A stretch of 64,000 nt of DNA from assembly GCF_000758585.1 (NCBI RefSeq), contig NZ_CP009281.1:1612001-1676000 (forward strand), read 5' to 3'. The notes beneath the pieces were generated by a model. It did not search any database, was not told the origin of the DNA, and worked only from the letters and a program-made list of their open reading frames with translations. Shown piece by piece: positions 17,986-27,729 of the stretch. Source of the stretch: Paenibacillus sp. FSL R5-0345. GTDB lineage: Bacteria > Bacillota > Bacilli > Paenibacillales > Paenibacillaceae. Numbering within the stretch: the stretch's first letter is position 1; each line of letters opens with the position of its first letter. Position numbers and translations under genes: made by a program.

Positions 17986-19167
17986 ATGTCATACAGTGAA
18001 AAGGATTTACGTTCGTCATTAACCCTAGCTGTTCCAATCATTTTAGACAGGCATTATCATTCTATAACTATGAAAAATATCGAATCCGCCTGGTTTGTAG
18101 AGACACAAAAGGAAATGTTAGATTCGACATTTAGTATGATATTAATGAGTATGGTAGAAGCACTGTTCTTGGATTCCTTTGATTATGGCCAGTACCTAAA
18201 CCTACTAGAAAAAGAGGGGTTTGAGCAAGGCGTTTATACTGCAGAAATATTCGGTGATCATTTTGATATCCTACTTGAAATGAGCAAGGATTTAAACTTA
18301 ACCGCTCAGGGTATTATGTTTAAAATCATTGAAGAAATGGAAGATGATTCTACGATTCGATTGGTTTTTTATAATCGTTTAATGGAATGTAACTGGATCC
18401 GGTTTACTGGCTTTGCACAGGGTTATCTGTCTAATAAAAATCAACAGATCGACAACTTACATGAACAAAAAATTGCTCTGATGGGACAAATGGCAGCAGG
18501 GATGGCACATGAAATACGGAATCCGCTTGCTTCAATTAAAGGTTTTGCTCAGCTTGTTAATAACAGGCTATATGAACCGGAGATCAAGACGGATGAATTG
18601 CGTGCGTATCTGGATATAACCATCAATGAGATTGATGCTCTGAATGGATTAGTAACGGACTTCCTAGTACTGGCTCGAAAAGGTGATAGTGCGAAGAATA
18701 ACGTCGTGGTATTTAATATTATGGAGGTTATACATAGAGTTAATAACATCGTAAATCAACTCATACTTAGTGATGATATCATTCTTTCAGTGGATTATTC
18801 TCTTGAAAAAGTTCTAACGTATGGAAACGCCTCCCAACTTGAGCAGGTAATCCTGAATATTTTAAAAAATAGTATAGATTCATTCACAGCGTTTAGAGGC
18901 AGAATAGACATTACAGTTACGACCGATTCTGAGACTAACGAAATTATTCTTATTTTTAAAGACAATGGAGAAGGAATTCCACAGGATAAATTAAACCGAA
19001 TATTTGACCCTTTCTTTACAACCAAGCAAAAAGGGACAGGAATTGGATTATCGATCTGCAAGCAATTAATAGAAATGTACGGGGGGCAAATTAAGGTGGA
19101 TTCAGAGGTTCAGGTAGGTACCAGCGTGATGGTTATTTTGCCTTGGGTAAATGATTATCACATTTGA
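17986..19167 (+). CDS. Soluble histidine kinase, sporulation-kinase-like
   Basis: 393 residues and no membrane span. An N-terminal helical domain of about 155 residues has no recognisable PAS motif. It is followed by HisKA with phospho-acceptor His175 (MAHEIRNPLASIKGF) and HATPase with N box NILKNSID, G1 DNGEGIP and G2 GTGIGLSI. The H-box is of the class found in KinA-KinE sporulation kinases and NtrB. No response regulator is adjacent, as expected for an orphan phosphorelay kinase. The ATG at 17986 lies 6 nt after GGGAGG. The sporulation role is inferred. Confidence 0.85.
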   Translation: MSYSEKDLRSSLTLAVPIILDRHYHSITMKNIESAWFVETQKEMLDSTFSMILMSMVEALFLDSFDYGQYLNLLEKEGFEQGVYTAEIFGDHFDILLEMSKDLNLTAQGIMFKIIEEMEDDSTIRLVFYNRLMECNWIRFTGFAQGYLSNKNQQIDNLHEQKIALMGQMAAGMAHEIRNPLASIKGFAQLVNNRLYEPEIKTDELRAYLDITINEIDALNGLVTDFLVLARKGDSAKNNVVVFNIMEVIHRVNNIVNQLILSDDIILSVDYSLEKVLTYGNASQLEQVILNILKNSIDSFTAFRGRIDITVTTDSETNEIILIFKDNGEGIPQDKLNRIFDPFFTTKQKGTGIGLSICKQLIEMYGGQIKVDSEVQVGTSVMVILPWVNDYHI

Positions 19168-19183
19168 GATTACGAACAGAAAC

Positions 19184-19215
19184 AAGCCTGGCACAGAAGC
19201 CCGTCAGGCTTATTC
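19184..19215 (+). terminator. Probable terminator of the kinase gene
   Basis: AAGCCTG and CAGGCTT form a 7-bp stem, with a weak T-rich stretch after it. Confidence 0.5.
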
Positions 19216-19274
19216 CTTATATTTATCGCTAATTCCAAAGCATACGCGTCCCTTGGAAAACGGTACAGGCGGTT

Positions 19275-21206
19275 CTACTTGTCACTAAGTTGTATCCCTT
19301 TTTCCTTTACAAACTTCTCTAGCACCCCAAAGTCCTCGGTAACTTTTTTAAATGGCAAAGATCCCAGTACCTTTTCCTGGTAATCCTTTTTGGCGGCAGT
19401 GGACAGACGGGAATCAAGTATGCTGAGTACTCCGAGGTCAGTTTCACTACGGATCAGACGCCCGGTTCCTTGTCTTAAGCGAAGCAGCATGTCCGGTACA
19501 AAAACATCTTTTAAGGGATTCTCTGCTAAAGATGCCTTATGTTCATAGACAGGATCGGAAGGAACCGGGAAGGGCAGTCGGAAAATAATTAACTGCGACA
19601 AATCGGAACCTTCGATATTCACGCCTTCCCAGAATACACCGGTACTTAGAAGGACGCCCTTACTTCCCCGGAATTCAGCGATCACCCCGTCCTGGGACGA
19701 TCCTTCTCTTTGGACATGCACCGCCCATGCAAGCTTCTCGGAGCTTAACTTATTATGAATGTACTTCATATCCTCTTTAGCTGAAAAAAGGACCAATGTT
19801 CGCCCCTCCGTTAAATTACAGAGTCTTAGCATTTCCTTGTATGCCGCTTCAAGATAACTTTCCCGGTTCTGATGGTTATAGTATGGGATGTCCTTGGCAA
19901 TATACATCATGGTGTGGTTGTCATAGTCAAAAGGTGAAGCCTGACGCTCCATATAATCTCCTTTGTAACCGAGGGATTGCGTCAGATATGCATATTGCTC
20001 CTCTAGTGTTTCGCCGGTCTGGCACATCGTTGCTGATGTTAAGATAACAGATGTCTTCCCGTTAAATAAGGTATATCTCAGAAACTTACTTATACCTTTA
20101 GGACAGATACTAATGGTAGCTTCCCGCTGGGTATTACTTGCCCAGATCAGGTAGTTATCCTCCACTCCGGCGAGGACGTCAAAGAGATCTATAAGTCCGT
20201 TTATGGCTTCAAAAATATTGTCGATCTCCCGCTCATGCTTGGAAGTTAAGACGGAAACGCTGAGATTAACCTCTTTTAGAACCTGCGCCGCTCGTCTTAA
20301 GGAAATTCCGGTTATCTCCGACACTTTTATGCGGTCATTGTCTTGCTTGGCTGTTTGCAGCAAATCCAACTCAACTTGTTTGAAAATATGACCAACACAT
20401 CTTTTTAAAAATTTGAATTGTGACATTAGATCCGTATCTGCGGATTGCTTGAAGAGAATTTGTAAGGCGTCATCCAGCATGCGGCCGGTTCCCCGGAGTG
20501 TAAACTCAAGCGTTCTTGCATCTCTAACCTTTGCTTCCAGATTATGAGCTTCATCAATTACGATCAGAGCTGGCCGTTCAGTGATTAAACCCTTTGTTCC
20601 CTCTTTTTTCTTGATCAAATCACGGATGAGCAGGTCCTGGTTGACGATAATAAAATCCATGTCGCTGGCGTTAGCGTTAATCTTCGCTCTCATCTCATAG
20701 AACGAACATGTACTTTTATAATGGCAACGTTCAAATTTGCAATCATTCACACAAACGTTAGACCATACTGCATCCGTAACCCCGCCTTTAATATCTGCTC
20801 TCTCATCAATTTCGTAATTCAAAATACGCTGGGCAAGTGTAGATAGAGGGGAGCTTGAATCATCAGTCTTGAACAATTCTGCTGCTCTGTACCGGCAAGC
20901 ATATTGCCCCATGCCTTTTCCGACTACGGAGCGAACCGAAGTAAATCCGAGCCGGCTTCCGATGAATCTCAGATCCTTATGTATCTGTTCTGAAAGCTGT
21001 ATGGAGGATGTTGCAATAATGATCGGTTGCCTTGAGATTTGGTTAATAAGCAAGCTGGGAATGAGGTATGCAAAGGACTTACCGATGCCGACTCCAGCTT
21101 CAATCATCGCGTTTCGACCATGAATATAGGCATCAGCGATATCTAGAGACATATCCTGCTGGCCGATTCGCTCTTTAAGTCCAATCCTGGGAAATCTATC
21201 ATACAT
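19275..21206 (-). CDS. DinG/XPD-like ATP-dependent DNA helicase
   Basis: 643 residues from the ATG at 21206. Walker A is GVGIGKS (38-44) and the Walker B box is DEAH (218-221). Cys104, Cys156, Cys161 and Cys167 between them are placed like the four ligands of the XPD/DinG iron-sulfur cluster. The C-terminal helicase half contains GVFWEGVN and RLRQGTGRLIRS. Such 5'-3' helicases act in DNA repair and unwinding of unusual structures. The frame stays open for 31 codons upstream with plausible coding, but no ATG, GTG or TTG occurs there and no SD precedes the ATG at 21206. The real start may be ATT at 21293, after AAGGGG. Confidence 0.88.
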   Translation of the reverse strand: MYDRFPRIGLKERIGQQDMSLDIADAYIHGRNAMIEAGVGIGKSFAYLIPSLLINQISRQPIIIATSSIQLSEQIHKDLRFIGSRLGFTSVRSVVGKGMGQYACRYRAAELFKTDDSSSPLSTLAQRILNYEIDERADIKGGVTDAVWSNVCVNDCKFERCHYKSTCSFYEMRAKINANASDMDFIIVNQDLLIRDLIKKKEGTKGLITERPALIVIDEAHNLEAKVRDARTLEFTLRGTGRMLDDALQILFKQSADTDLMSQFKFLKRCVGHIFKQVELDLLQTAKQDNDRIKVSEITGISLRRAAQVLKEVNLSVSVLTSKHEREIDNIFEAINGLIDLFDVLAGVEDNYLIWASNTQREATISICPKGISKFLRYTLFNGKTSVILTSATMCQTGETLEEQYAYLTQSLGYKGDYMERQASPFDYDNHTMMYIAKDIPYYNHQNRESYLEAAYKEMLRLCNLTEGRTLVLFSAKEDMKYIHNKLSSEKLAWAVHVQREGSSQDGVIAEFRGSKGVLLSTGVFWEGVNIEGSDLSQLIIFRLPFPVPSDPVYEHKASLAENPLKDVFVPDMLLRLRQGTGRLIRSETDLGVLSILDSRLSTAAKKDYQEKVLGSLPFKKVTEDFGVLEKFVKEKGIQLSDK

Positions 21207-21453
21207 TCGAAAGATGGCATTGACTAAAGAGGGCTCGATATCCTTTTTTAGCTCCTGCTTCTGTAATTTATAGAATTCACTTAACCAGCTAATGACGACC
21301 GCCCCTTTTCAAATCAATGATCTTCCTAATTATAGTTTTTTTGGTTTTTTGGTGAGGTTGTAATTATCGTAGATGAAGCGCTAACAGTCAAGTGTCAGAA
21401 TATAAAATGATGCATGTATCCTTTGCTACGTAGGCAAGAGCCTGTTGAATATT

Positions 21454-22323
21454 CTATTCATAATAAATAGCATCATAAGGAAACTCTAGCTTCTTCATCC
21501 GATATTCCTTTGGTGTCATCGACATGTATTCCCGAAAGACTTTACCAAAATAACTTGGACTTTCAAAGCCGCAGCGTTGCCCAACCTCCTGCACAGGTAA
21601 ATCTGTAGTCCGTAGCAATGCTATGGCAGCCTCCATCCGGCGATCTCTAAGATAAGCGAGAGGAGAGGTCTGCTCCGATTTTTGAAACAACCTGCATAAG
21701 TGATATTTGTTTACTCCGCAATAGTCGGAAAGCATATCCAAGGTTACAGGTAATGCATAATTCTCTTTCAGATAGGTTTTAGCCCGCTGAATCAGCGTGA
21801 TGGAATTTGCGCTTATCTCCTTACGCATTTCCCCGCTCGTTTTTACTAATGTAAGCATCCAGTTATACACTTCGGCAGATAACAAAAACTTATCTGTTAC
21901 TTTCTCTTCCGAAATTCTTCTCAACAGTTCCCATAAACCTTGTATTAGAGGGGAGTTAGAATCTCTTTGAAGGATGTGGCCTTCTTGTTCTATTACTAAA
22001 TCCCAGATTCGATTAGTTTCTGCTCCGCGAATATTAAGCCATAGAATCTCCCAAGGCTCTGCCTGTTCTACATAGTAATATCGGTGCTTGCTTGGAATTT
22101 TGACTAGAAATCCCGAACCTTTGGGCAAAGGAATTGAGTGCTGTTCTAATTCAATATATCCCTGACCACTGAGTGTGTATTGAAAAATGACATGGCCGGA
22201 ATCGGGGCGTGTATCACCTGAAAAACTGTAATCGGGGCTCCTGATCTTCTGCCATCCTATAGAATCTAGTGTCAAGATCGATGTATCGTCATTTCGAAAT
22301 GCATAAGATAAAGGCTCAATCAT
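21454..22323 (-). CDS. AraC family transcriptional regulator
   Basis: 289 residues with an N-terminal cupin-like sugar-sensing domain (about 15-150) and a C-terminal double HTH. The second HTH carries the family signature GFESPSYFGKVFREYMSMTPKEYR. The frame runs to an ATG at 22446, but AAGGAAGG lies 8 nt before the ATG at 22323. The longer form would overlap the start of the divergent GH31 gene, which it probably activates. The effector is unknown. Confidence 0.87.
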   Translation of the reverse strand: MIEPLSYAFRNDDTSILTLDSIGWQKIRSPDYSFSGDTRPDSGHVIFQYTLSGQGYIELEQHSIPLPKGSGFLVKIPSKHRYYYVEQAEPWEILWLNIRGAETNRIWDLVIEQEGHILQRDSNSPLIQGLWELLRRISEEKVTDKFLLSAEVYNWMLTLVKTSGEMRKEISANSITLIQRAKTYLKENYALPVTLDMLSDYCGVNKYHLCRLFQKSEQTSPLAYLRDRRMEAAIALLRTTDLPVQEVGQRCGFESPSYFGKVFREYMSMTPKEYRMKKLEFPYDAIYYE

Positions 22324-22439
22324 TAGCGTTTCCTTCCTTATTAAAAAAGTCAATTTTGTTATATTGTAGCGCACAACATTTAGATTGTCTTGCGAATCCT
22401 TGAACGGTAAGATCAGGTTAGATAAAGGAGTGAATACAT

Positions 22440-23960
22440 ATGTCAAATCATAATCTCATACTCAATTTGCTTTTGGATGAGCACTGGTGGGGCGGACGGG
22501 TGGCAGACGGGACAAATATGCCATACGGTACGGCACTATTTAGTGCAGATCTGACTACCAGTCATAAAGCCAATCAAGCTTCTCCACTATTGATCTCTAA
22601 CAAGGGAAGGTTCATTTGGAGTGAAGAGCCGTTTGCATTTCGATTTGAACAAGGAAGTCTTTTGGTGGAAGGGAAAGGAGAATTCATTACGGGGGAGGGT
22701 CATGGAGCCTTGAAAGAAGTATTCCAATATGTCTCCCGTACCTTCTTCCCGCCTGTACCTAGCATCCCGGAGAAATTGCTATTTACGGCTCCGCAGTACA
22801 ATCTTTGGATTGAACTCCTCTACGAGCCTACACAGGACAAAGTATTACAATATGCCAAGGAGGTTATAAACCATGGTATGCCTCCGGGTGTGATCATGAT
22901 CGATGATAACTGGCATGAGCCGTATGGTACCTGGACTTTTCATTCCGGTCGCTTTCCTGATCCAAAGGGGATGGTGGAGGAGCTTCATGCTATGGGCTTT
23001 AAAGTAATGCTATGGGTATGTCCCTTTATTAGTCCTGATTCTCTTACTTTCCGTGAACTTGAATTTACGGGCTACCTGTTGAAGGATCGCGAGGGGCAGA
23101 ATGCCATTCGAAAATGGTGGAACGGGAACAGTGCGGTGCTCGACTGCACCAACCCCCAAGCCGTCATCTGGATACAAGATCAGTTGGATAATCTTCAGCA
23201 CGAGTATGGAATTGATGGCTTCAAGCTGGATGCCGGTGATGTAGAGTTTTATGAATCGGATGATTGTTGTTATGTGCCGACAAGCCGCAGCGGTCAAAGT
23301 GAAGCATGGGCCAGGGTCGGATTAAAATACGAACTGAATGAATACCGCGCCTGCTGGAAGCTCGCAGGTCAGCCGCTTGTACAGAGGTTGAAGGATAAGA
23401 TTCATGACTGGCAGGGGAACGGACTGGACACGTTAATTCCGGACGGCTTAGCGCAAGGGCTGCTAGGCTATGCCTATACTTGTCCTGATATGATCGGTGG
23501 AGGTGAATTCCTGAGCTTTACTTCGGCTGAATTAGATCAGGAGTTAGTGGTACGCTCAGCCCAATGCTCGGCATTATTCCCGATGATGCAGTTTTCTGCT
23601 GCGCCTTGGCGTATTTTGGATGAAGATCATTTACGATACTGCGTTGAGGCCGCACAACTTCATTCTCAGTTTGGTCAGGAGATTCTAGAGCTGGCCAGAC
23701 AATCCTCCTTAACGGGTGAACCTATCGTACGCCATATGGCTTATGAATTCCCTGAAGCAAGCTTTGAGACTATACAGGATCAATTTATGCTCGGAAGCTT
23801 CATACTCGTCGCCCCTGTTATTACAAAAGGAATGAGAACGCGCGTTGTGGCGTTCCCGGCAGGCACTTGGGATGGTGATGACGGCAGCATTGTGGAAGGT
23901 CCTTCGACCAAGCAAATTGATGTGCCTCTCAGCAGACTGCCTTACTATAGAAAGCGTTAA
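22440..23960 (+). CDS. Glycoside hydrolase family 31 (MYORG-like TIM-barrel clade)
   Basis: 506 residues with no signal peptide. The barrel is seen in VIMIDDNWHEPYG (151-163), RFPDPKGMVEELHAMGFKVMLWVCPF (171-196) and DGFKLDAGD (259-267), where Asp264 is the likely nucleophile. The DDNW...YG motif is more like the MYORG group than classical alpha-glucosidases, and the C-terminal domain is short. Substrate is probably an alpha-glycoside (glucoside, xyloside or galactoside). An AAAGGAG Shine-Dalgarno lies 9 nt before the ATG. It is divergent from an AraC regulator and upstream of a two-component/ABC system that may import its substrate. Confidence 0.85.
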   Translation: MSNHNLILNLLLDEHWWGGRVADGTNMPYGTALFSADLTTSHKANQASPLLISNKGRFIWSEEPFAFRFEQGSLLVEGKGEFITGEGHGALKEVFQYVSRTFFPPVPSIPEKLLFTAPQYNLWIELLYEPTQDKVLQYAKEVINHGMPPGVIMIDDNWHEPYGTWTFHSGRFPDPKGMVEELHAMGFKVMLWVCPFISPDSLTFRELEFTGYLLKDREGQNAIRKWWNGNSAVLDCTNPQAVIWIQDQLDNLQHEYGIDGFKLDAGDVEFYESDDCCYVPTSRSGQSEAWARVGLKYELNEYRACWKLAGQPLVQRLKDKIHDWQGNGLDTLIPDGLAQGLLGYAYTCPDMIGGGEFLSFTSAELDQELVVRSAQCSALFPMMQFSAAPWRILDEDHLRYCVEAAQLHSQFGQEILELARQSSLTGEPIVRHMAYEFPEASFETIQDQFMLGSFILVAPVITKGMRTRVVAFPAGTWDGDDGSIVEGPSTKQIDVPLSRLPYYRKR

Positions 23961-23972
23961 TATCGTTCCTTC

Positions 23973-23999
23973 AAAAGCCGCATTATTTGCGGCTTTTTT
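23973..23999 (+). terminator. Rho-independent terminator of the GH31 gene
   Basis: AAAAGCCGC, a 7-nt loop, GCGGCTTTTTT: a clean GC-rich stem with a T-run. Confidence 0.85.
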
Positions 24000-24086
24000 A
24001 ATATATAGGCAACCTTTATTAAATGTTGTTATAATTTATTCGATTCAAAAATAAGTACTCAACTTACAGCAGTGGGGGCTAAAGAA

Positions 24087-25853
24087 GTGAAATTCTCCTT
24101 GCGCCAGCAGATGATCATTTCCTTTTCGGTTGTTTTTAGTGTTCTGATCGTCGTCTTTGGCAGTTTGATTCTAAGATACAACTTATCCAGTTATCAGAAG
24201 CAAAGCTATGATTCTATGAATAAAGTGGTCAAGGCAAATATTTTATTAATTGATAATTATTTAACACAGATTATTTCCGTGTCCAAAATTGTAGCCAGTG
24301 ATCCGGATATTATTAAGGCTGTTACTTATCGCAACAGCATCGATGAAATAGATTACTCGGTTGAGCTCTATAATCAACGTAATGTCGACTCCAAAATCAA
24401 ACAGCTCGATGTTCTTGGCACGATTACGAATGCCTTGGTGATTGGCGATGATTATGAATATTTGTATTACTATGGCAGCTCTCCGGTCAGGGGATATCGC
24501 TTCGACCAACAGGAATGGTTCGTCAAATCCGCATTAAATGTTGACAAACCCATTCATTTTACCAACTTTCATTCATCCGACTATCTGCTGGATCATGCAA
24601 ACCATCAAACCGTATCGGTGATTATGCCAATCATTAACGGTAATCAATACAGTGCAACCCATACCTTTTTAATGACAGACTTTAATCATAATCCGATTAT
24701 CTCTGATAAGAGCGGCGAAGATAATGTGGAAATCGCTATTTATGATGGGACTACACCTATTCAATTTGCTAACAACAGCAATCTTTCCACGCTTCAAAAG
24801 AATGAAGTTGCCAAGCATCTAGAAAAGAATGAAAAATCATTTATTATTTCTAAATCCGGCAGTGATTCCGTATCATACCTCATTATCAATGAGCCATCTC
24901 TTGTTTCGGGTTGGTCCATTCTTGGGATCATGCCGCTTACGGAAATGGAGGAAATGAAATCGAATACTTCCAAAGTGGTTATAACGATTATCGTAACCGC
25001 TTGCATAGGCGTCATTATTTTGTCTGTGATGATTTCGCGATCCATCCTAAACCCTATGCAGAGCTTGTTGCAACGATTTAATCAAATTGCATCGGGGCGC
25101 AGAGATATCACCTTTAAATATTCCAAGAGCAAAGAAGTGAATTTGATTGCTGAAACGGCTGACTATATGCTCAAAAGTATCAACCATTTAACGGATGAGA
25201 TTGTAGAAGAGCAAACAAGATTAGCAGGTGAGCAGCTTAAAGCGCTTCAGCATCAGATCAATCCTCATTTCTTGAATAACGTGCTTCAGTCGATAAAAGC
25301 AATGGCAGTAACGGGCGATAATCATTCCATCTCTCGTGCAACGACGCTGCTCGGTAAAATCTTGTCGTATTCGGTTTATAACCCTTATGAAATGGTAGGG
25401 CTAAAACAGGAGTTTGAATACACCGAAAATTATATCGCCCTGCAAAATATACGCTTTAACGATCTGATTATTTTTGATGCACATTGTGATGAACAGCTGG
25501 AACATTTCTTGGTGCCAAAACTGATGATTCAGCCTCTGGTTGAAAATGCCATCGAGCATGGTTTTGAGAACCGGAAGGAAGGCTCCATTTTCGTATCGGC
25601 AGAAGATGATGGAGATGAAATTTATATATCCGTTACAAATAACGGCAATTCTATTGAGATTGCGGACATGGAGCGTATTAATGAGATGCTTTCCAGTCGG
25701 GATACCTATACACAAAGCAAAAGTATCGGACTATTAAATCTAAATCAAAGGCTGAAAAGCTGTTTTGGATCACAAGCAGAAGTGAAAATGTTATCGAAGG
25801 GCGGCATAAATACAACCATTGTTATTACGATACCCAAAGCAGGAAGAGGATGA
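24087..25853 (+). CDS. YesM-type membrane sensor histidine kinase
   Basis: 588 residues. One membrane span near residues 10-30, an extracellular dCache-like domain, a second span near 293-315, HAMP, then a His_kinase domain with QINPHFLNN (His394 the expected acceptor) and HATPase with PLVENAIEHGFENR. This class senses sugars or their binding proteins outside the cell. A GTG at 24087 was chosen because GGGGG lies 8 nt upstream; an in-frame GTG at 24072 has none. Its stop overlaps the region of the response-regulator start, so the two are translationally coupled. Confidence 0.9.
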   Translation: MKFSLRQQMIISFSVVFSVLIVVFGSLILRYNLSSYQKQSYDSMNKVVKANILLIDNYLTQIISVSKIVASDPDIIKAVTYRNSIDEIDYSVELYNQRNVDSKIKQLDVLGTITNALVIGDDYEYLYYYGSSPVRGYRFDQQEWFVKSALNVDKPIHFTNFHSSDYLLDHANHQTVSVIMPIINGNQYSATHTFLMTDFNHNPIISDKSGEDNVEIAIYDGTTPIQFANNSNLSTLQKNEVAKHLEKNEKSFIISKSGSDSVSYLIINEPSLVSGWSILGIMPLTEMEEMKSNTSKVVITIIVTACIGVIILSVMISRSILNPMQSLLQRFNQIASGRRDITFKYSKSKEVNLIAETADYMLKSINHLTDEIVEEQTRLAGEQLKALQHQINPHFLNNVLQSIKAMAVTGDNHSISRATTLLGKILSYSVYNPYEMVGLKQEFEYTENYIALQNIRFNDLIIFDAHCDEQLEHFLVPKLMIQPLVENAIEHGFENRKEGSIFVSAEDDGDEIYISVTNNGNSIEIADMERINEMLSSRDTYTQSKSIGLLNLNQRLKSCFGSQAEVKMLSKGGINTTIVITIPKAGRG

Positions 25854-25855
25854 AT

Positions 25856-27433
25856 ATGCTGACAGCAATTATTGTAGATGATGAGAATTTGTCCGTTAAA
25901 ATGATGGAAAGTATTTTGGATTGGCATGGGCTTGGCATTAGCATCAGTGGAACAGCAGAGAACGGTATTGAAGCTTTGGAACTTTTTTACCGTGTGAATC
26001 CCAATATCATCATTACAGATATAAGAATGCCAGGATTGAATGGACTCGATTTTATTAAAAAAGCGAAGCTTATGAATCCTGAAGCTGAATTTATTTTAAT
26101 CAGTGCTTTTGCTGATTTTGATTATGTTAAAAAAGCGATGGAACTCGGTTGTTGCAATTATATTTTAAAGCCGGTAGATGAATATGAGCTGGAGCAGACA
26201 CTGAAAAAAATCGTTGCCAAAATAGAGGATAAAAAAGCAGCTGAAAAAGATGCGCTGAAAAAGCAAATGGAGCATCATAAATTGGCGATTTACCATTATA
26301 TGAATTCGGGTGCTAATCCGCTAGCCGCAGGAAAAAGTGCTGGAAAGCTGGAGGTCAATTTCGAAAGTTACTGCTTATTTAACTTTATCCTTAAGGATCA
26401 ATCTATTAATGATTATATTGAAGGCGGCATGCAATTGGACGCACAAATGCCTTTTATTATGGAACGGATGTCCTCGGTGATTAAAGAGTTTGGGCAATGT
26501 ATGCTGTTCCCTTATAGCGACTATTCCTGGACAGCCATTCTCAGTGGGAACTGCTCGCAGGAGGATCTGCAGAAGTGCGCTTTGAAAATGATCACTTTAT
26601 TTAAAAATGAAATTCACAGAGACATTAATGTCTGCTTTAGTCCGCAAGGAACCCGGTTTGATGAATTGCCACAGCTATATCGACACCTTACTTCTCTTAT
26701 CCGTTACAGTGCCTACGTCAGGGATGAGCCAATCCTGGGTTACGGCTACAATATAATAGAAGAATATATACAGCAAACGGATTTTTTGGTCTATATTAAG
26801 CAGCTGACCGATGCCTTAAACAATAACGAATCGGAGGACGCGGCATGTATCGTTGAAGAAGTACTGATGTTATCATGCAAATCCAATCCGGAATATCTGC
26901 ACTTGTTTATTGATTTCTACTATACGGTTTTCTGTGCGATACGAGAAAAATTAGTCGAAGAAAACAATCTATCTGAAGAGCATCATGAAATCCTCAACTT
27001 GAGTTATAAGGATATATCCGATATGTCCACTGCGAACGAAATAAGCTGCTTTTTGAATCGGATCATTCAGCTTCTCCAGGGAAATCATCTTCAACCAGCG
27101 AGATCTCAATACGGTCAATTGGTTGAAACAGCTATCCGCTATTTGAGTGAAAACTACAACCGCAATTTGTCTTTGGAAGAAATATGTACTGAACTGGCAG
27201 TTAGTAAAAACTACTTTAGTTATTTATTTAAACAAAAAACAGGGAAAAATTTATGGGCTTATTTGACGGATATTCGGGTTAGTAAATCCAAGGAACTATT
27301 GCGAACGACAGCGTATAAGAGCTACGAAATCGCGTATATGGTCGGGTATGATAACCCAAGCTATTTTTCTAAATTATTCAAGAAATCCACCGGTCAGACA
27401 CCGAATGAATATCGTGCGGCAATTAAGTCATAA
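25856..27433 (+). CDS. YesN-type response regulator with AraC output domain
   Basis: 525 residues. Receiver domain 1-120 with acidic pair DDE (8-10), phospho-acceptor Asp55 (IITDIRMPG) and Lys near 104 (ILKP). A long middle region follows, then an AraC double HTH in the last 100 residues (GYDNPSYFSKLFKKSTGQTPNEYR). The ATG at 25856 is 6 nt after AGAGG and gives the usual MLxxIIVDDE start; the ATG at 25850 is too close to the SD. It is expected to activate the ABC importer operon downstream. Confidence 0.9.
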   Translation: MLTAIIVDDENLSVKMMESILDWHGLGISISGTAENGIEALELFYRVNPNIIITDIRMPGLNGLDFIKKAKLMNPEAEFILISAFADFDYVKKAMELGCCNYILKPVDEYELEQTLKKIVAKIEDKKAAEKDALKKQMEHHKLAIYHYMNSGANPLAAGKSAGKLEVNFESYCLFNFILKDQSINDYIEGGMQLDAQMPFIMERMSSVIKEFGQCMLFPYSDYSWTAILSGNCSQEDLQKCALKMITLFKNEIHRDINVCFSPQGTRFDELPQLYRHLTSLIRYSAYVRDEPILGYGYNIIEEYIQQTDFLVYIKQLTDALNNNESEDAACIVEEVLMLSCKSNPEYLHLFIDFYYTVFCAIREKLVEENNLSEEHHEILNLSYKDISDMSTANEISCFLNRIIQLLQGNHLQPARSQYGQLVETAIRYLSENYNRNLSLEEICTELAVSKNYFSYLFKQKTGKNLWAYLTDIRVSKSKELLRTTAYKSYEIAYMVGYDNPSYFSKLFKKSTGQTPNEYRAAIKS

Positions 27434-27467
27434 AGAGTCTGTCTGTTGAAATCTATAAAACATTGAT

Positions 27468-27509
27468 AAAAGGCTTACCCTCCGGTAGTGCAGATGGGGG
27501 TAGGCTTTT
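27468..27509 (+). terminator. Probable terminator after the response regulator
   Basis: AAAAGGCTTACCC pairs imperfectly with GGGGGTAGGCTTTT around a 15-nt loop, ending in TTTTG. Confidence 0.55.
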
Positions 27510-27568
27510 GTGATTTAGGATGCCGATCTTAATAAATTACATAATTTATTTCTTTAATCGTAATATAT

Positions 27569-27583
27569 TTGCAATCGTTTACA
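27569..27583 (+). promoter_or_regulatory. CcpA-binding cre site
   Basis: TTGCAATCGTTTACA matches every fixed position of the cre consensus WTGNAANCGNWNNCW. It lies about 150 bp before the binding-protein gene, so carbon catabolite control of this importer is likely. Confidence 0.65.
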
Positions 27584-27689
27584 AGCAGGGGAGAAATTCG
27601 CTCAACTAAAAATCAAACTCCTTAATTTATTGCCATAAGTACGGAATACGCTTTCTTTTATGCGAAGAGAGAACGTTTTATCATAATCA

Positions 27690-27703
27690 TGTAAACACTT
27701 TCA
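27690..27703 (-). promoter_or_regulatory. Second cre-like site
   Basis: On the minus strand it reads TGAAAGTGTTTACA, one base (central C to T) from the ideal TGAAAGCGTTTACA. It sits about 27 bp before the start codon, where bound CcpA would block the promoter region or early transcription. Confidence 0.5.
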
Positions 27704-27729
27704 ATCAAATTAAAGGGGGAAACACAATA

